From contig JAUYGA010000059.1 of assembly GCA_030690755.1 (NCBI GenBank), positions 1-14,331 of the forward strand: 14,331 nucleotides of DNA, read 5' to 3'. This DNA comes from Nanobdellota archaeon. Lineage in GTDB: Archaea > Nanobdellota > Nanobdellia > Woesearchaeales > JAUYGA01. The position numbers and the translations under genes are program-made. Positions within the stretch are counted from its first letter, which is position 1; every line of letters starts with the position of its first letter. The notes below the pieces were generated by a model. It was given only the letters and a program-made list of their open reading frames with translations, was not told the DNA's origin and did not search any database. Positions 12,468 through 14,331 of the stretch are shown piece by piece.

Positions 12468-13268
12468 ATGGCAAAAAAAGAGCTAAGAGACAATGTATTT
12501 CTAGGAGCATCCATATTAATAATCATAGCTTTCTTTGCAGCAATCTTCACAATAGACTATAGACTGGGGTTTCCTCAGAATAAAATGACTGGTTTTGCAG
12601 TCGATGAATTAAATCAGACTATTGATGATGTAACAGACCCGACTGTTTTGGCAGCTGAAGAGCCTGCTTTGACAGATGGAACAACTGTAGACGAGACATT
12701 GGGCATTGCAACAACTGCTTCTGAAGAAACCGGATTAGACACAACAAATGAGAACACTGCTGTTGAAGAAACTGCAGCTGCGCCATTTACAGAAGAACAA
12801 ACAACAGCTACGCCTGTTACAGAAACAGAACAAGTAGTGTTAGAGGAAAAACAAGTCATAGAAGAAAAACCTTCTTTAATTGAAAGCGTACCTGTGTTTG
12901 TTTACCTTGCAGCAATTGGTTTTTTTGTGTTGCTTATTGCGACTCTTTTGATCTTATTTGTATTCAAACCTAAACAAAGGAATAAAGAGAAGCAGATTGG
13001 CAATCAAAATGCGTTTAACCAAAACATGAATTTCAACCAGAACAATATAAACCAAAACATGAACCAAAACCGGAATTTGGGAGTTAACAATCAAAACATG
13101 CAGATGCAACAACCAAACCAGAATCAGATAGATCCTGCAATTTCATCTTATGTCAATCAGATGAGAACTAGCGGATATGATTCTATGCAGATAAGACAGC
13201 AGCTGATCTCATCAGGCTGGCAGCAATGGCAGATTGAAGATCTATTCAGAAAGATGGGTTTCCAATAA
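12468..13268 (+). CDS. Two-TM protein with acidic stalk, Asn/Gln-rich tail and C-terminal helical domain
   Basis: 266 residues from ATG at 12468; a TTG two codons upstream is less likely. TM1 lies at about 10-28 and TM2 at about 141-166, followed by a basic stop (KPKQRNKEK). The segment between them (about 33-140) is rich in Thr, Glu and Ala and almost free of bulky residues, probably an extended loop outside the cell. After TM2 comes an Asn/Gln/Met-rich stretch (176-220) with NQNMN-type units. It ends in a 45-residue helical module (IDPAISSYVNQMRTSGYDS, IRQQLISSGW, IEDLFRKMGF). Such terminal helical motifs recur in small-genome archaeal membrane proteins. Function unknown. The Asn/Gln tract resembles prion-like or adhesive linkers, which is only an analogy. 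It converges with the malate dehydrogenase gene, 28 bases apart. Confidence 0.8.
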   Translation: MAKKELRDNVFLGASILIIIAFFAAIFTIDYRLGFPQNKMTGFAVDELNQTIDDVTDPTVLAAEEPALTDGTTVDETLGIATTASEETGLDTTNENTAVEETAAAPFTEEQTTATPVTETEQVVLEEKQVIEEKPSLIESVPVFVYLAAIGFFVLLIATLLILFVFKPKQRNKEKQIGNQNAFNQNMNFNQNNINQNMNQNRNLGVNNQNMQMQQPNQNQIDPAISSYVNQMRTSGYDSMQIRQQLISSGWQQWQIEDLFRKMGFQ

Positions 13269-13296
13269 TTATTAAAATGTCTATTTCTTTTTACCG

Positions 13297-14238
13297 CTAT
13301 TTATTTTTCAGAATCTCTTCAGTCTTATCTATTAGAGATTTGACTTTTTCAATACAGTCATCAAACATCTTTTTTTCTTCAGAATTCATGCTGTCAAGCA
13401 TATTCTGCTGTATCTCAACTGTTCCATCAGAAAGTTTGACAGGAACGCCGATAAAAACACCCCTATAGTTCACGCTGACAGGAACAATCTTTTCTGTATC
13501 AATCGCCTCGATGATTTCTACAATCGCAGCCGCAGGAGCATAGTAAGCAGACGTTCCAAGGAGATCAACAATCTCAGCTCCGCCTTTCTTTGTTCTGTCA
13601 ACAATTTCTTTCATCTTTTTGTCATTCATGACCTTGGAAAGGGATTTTTGATTTGCTGTTGCAGAACTCATCAGAGGTACCATTTCATCTCCATGAGAGC
13701 CTATAGTTAGCGCTTCAATTGCTTCTTTCCCTTCGCCGAGCTCTTCAGCTAAAAAGAATCTCATTCTTGCAGAGTCAAGTGTTCCAGCCATACCTATTAC
13801 TTTATCTGCAGCATCCTTGCCTCTCTTTTCAAGGACGCAGGAACTTGCTACATAAACCATTGCATCTAAAGGATTTGTGACAATTATAATCCAAGGATGA
13901 TCTGAGAACTTCATTATGTTTTCTACAACACCTTTGACAATGCCCGCATTCTTGTCAATCAAGTCATCTCTTGACATGCCTGGTTTTCTTGGCAGTCCCG
14001 CAGTTATTACAACAACATCAGAATTTTCTGTATCAGCATAACTATTGCTTCCGACAATCTTAACATCCAGATTAAAGACAGTAACGCACTGATTCAGGTC
14101 TAATGCTTTTCCTTGAGGAATCTTTTCTACAATATCGACAAGGACAATCTCGTCAATCCCAAGTTCAGAACTTTTTAATGCTGCAATAAACGCAGTTGTT
14201 GCTCCGACATTTCCAGCGCCAATGATTGAAAGTTTCAT
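13297..14238 (-). CDS. mdh: Malate dehydrogenase (LDH-like type)
   Basis: 313 residues, the usual size. Interconverts malate and oxaloacetate with NAD(P). The Rossmann loop IIGAGNVGATTAF starts at 5. Asp35 in LVDIVE favours NAD. The mobile loop AGLPRKPGMSRDDL (80-93) has Arg84 and Arg90. An Arg in this position, rather than the Gln of lactate dehydrogenases, marks malate specificity. VTNPLDAM (Asn122), LDSARMR (Asp155, Arg158) and GSHGDEMVPL with catalytic His182 complete the active site. A GAGGTGA SD ends 4 bases before the ATG. A palindromic CCTATATAAAGG TATA box lies about 36 bases upstream, so it is a single-gene unit. In this context it may link fumarate released by ArgH with the aspartate/oxaloacetate pool used by ArgG; that is inference. 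Confidence 0.94.
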   Translation of the reverse strand: MKLSIIGAGNVGATTAFIAALKSSELGIDEIVLVDIVEKIPQGKALDLNQCVTVFNLDVKIVGSNSYADTENSDVVVITAGLPRKPGMSRDDLIDKNAGIVKGVVENIMKFSDHPWIIIVTNPLDAMVYVASSCVLEKRGKDAADKVIGMAGTLDSARMRFFLAEELGEGKEAIEALTIGSHGDEMVPLMSSATANQKSLSKVMNDKKMKEIVDRTKKGGAEIVDLLGTSAYYAPAAAIVEIIEAIDTEKIVPVSVNYRGVFIGVPVKLSDGTVEIQQNMLDSMNSEEKKMFDDCIEKVKSLIDKTEEILKNK

Positions 14239-14270
14239 AATCTCACCTCAGCAGGGTTAGCGCATAACCT

Positions 14271-14277
14271 TTATATA
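14271..14277 (-). promoter_or_regulatory. TATA box of the malate dehydrogenase gene
   Basis: On the minus strand CCTATATAAAGG is centred about 36 bases upstream of the ATG. It predicts a start near 14248 and a short leader containing the GAGGTGA SD. The box is nearly palindromic, so it could also fire on the plus strand, out of the window. Confidence 0.6.
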
Positions 14278-14331
14278 GGTTTTCATCGGATGCGCATAGC
14301 ATCATAAGGTCAAAATTTCTTACTCAAAAAT

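Overview
The window looks like an AT-rich archaeal genome, probably from a small-genome (DPANN-type) lineage. Evidence seen directly: TATA-type promoters at archaeal spacing, tRNA genes without encoded CCA and interrupted by introns, a 55-residue two-CxxC zinc-ribbon protein of a type common in archaea, and Sec/lipoprotein-type surface proteins. The lineage assignment is inference from gene content and style; no rRNA is present to confirm it.

Layout. 1-243: 3' end of a plus-strand gene (PsbP-like C-terminus, cut by the window edge). 244-1110: a stretch without recognisable protein genes. It holds a cluster of perfect hairpins (302-409), a tRNA-Leu(GAG) and a tRNA-Pro(GGG), both on the minus strand. 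In both tRNAs the T-loop is split after TTCAA, by about 41 nt in Leu and about 130 nt in Pro. A mutated partial copy of the tRNA-Leu anticodon/variable region lies just upstream of tRNA-Leu. 1217-1384: zinc-ribbon miniprotein, minus strand. 1385-1805: promoter-bearing spacer. 1806-3980: two plus-strand surface-protein genes, a signal-peptide/single-TM protein and a lipoprotein.

4063-12203: a complete minus-strand arginine operon, transcribed in the order argG-argJ-argB-argD-argC-argF-argH. ArgJ, ArgB, ArgC and ArgD form the acetyl-recycling route from glutamate to ornithine. ArgF, ArgG and ArgH convert ornithine to arginine. No argA and no carbamoyl-phosphate synthetase are visible, so ArgJ may supply N-acetylglutamate and carbamoyl phosphate must come from elsewhere. 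A TATA box (about 12295-12303) sits upstream of argG. Nearly every junction between the genes carries its own short AT-rich tandem repeat, and the argF-argH junction carries two 15-bp near-identical dyad sites that look operator-like.

12468-13268: plus-strand two-TM protein with an acidic Thr/Glu-rich outer segment, an Asn/Gln-rich tail and a C-terminal helical domain, apparently leaderless. 13297-14238: minus-strand malate dehydrogenase of the LDH-like type with its own promoter and Shine-Dalgarno (SD) site.

Most unusual points: two neighbouring tRNA genes with insertions at the same T-loop position, the tRNA-Leu fragment whose substitutions are all C-to-T on the plus strand, the hairpin cluster, a divergent ornithine carbamoyltransferase, and the repeat-laden junctions of the arginine operon.
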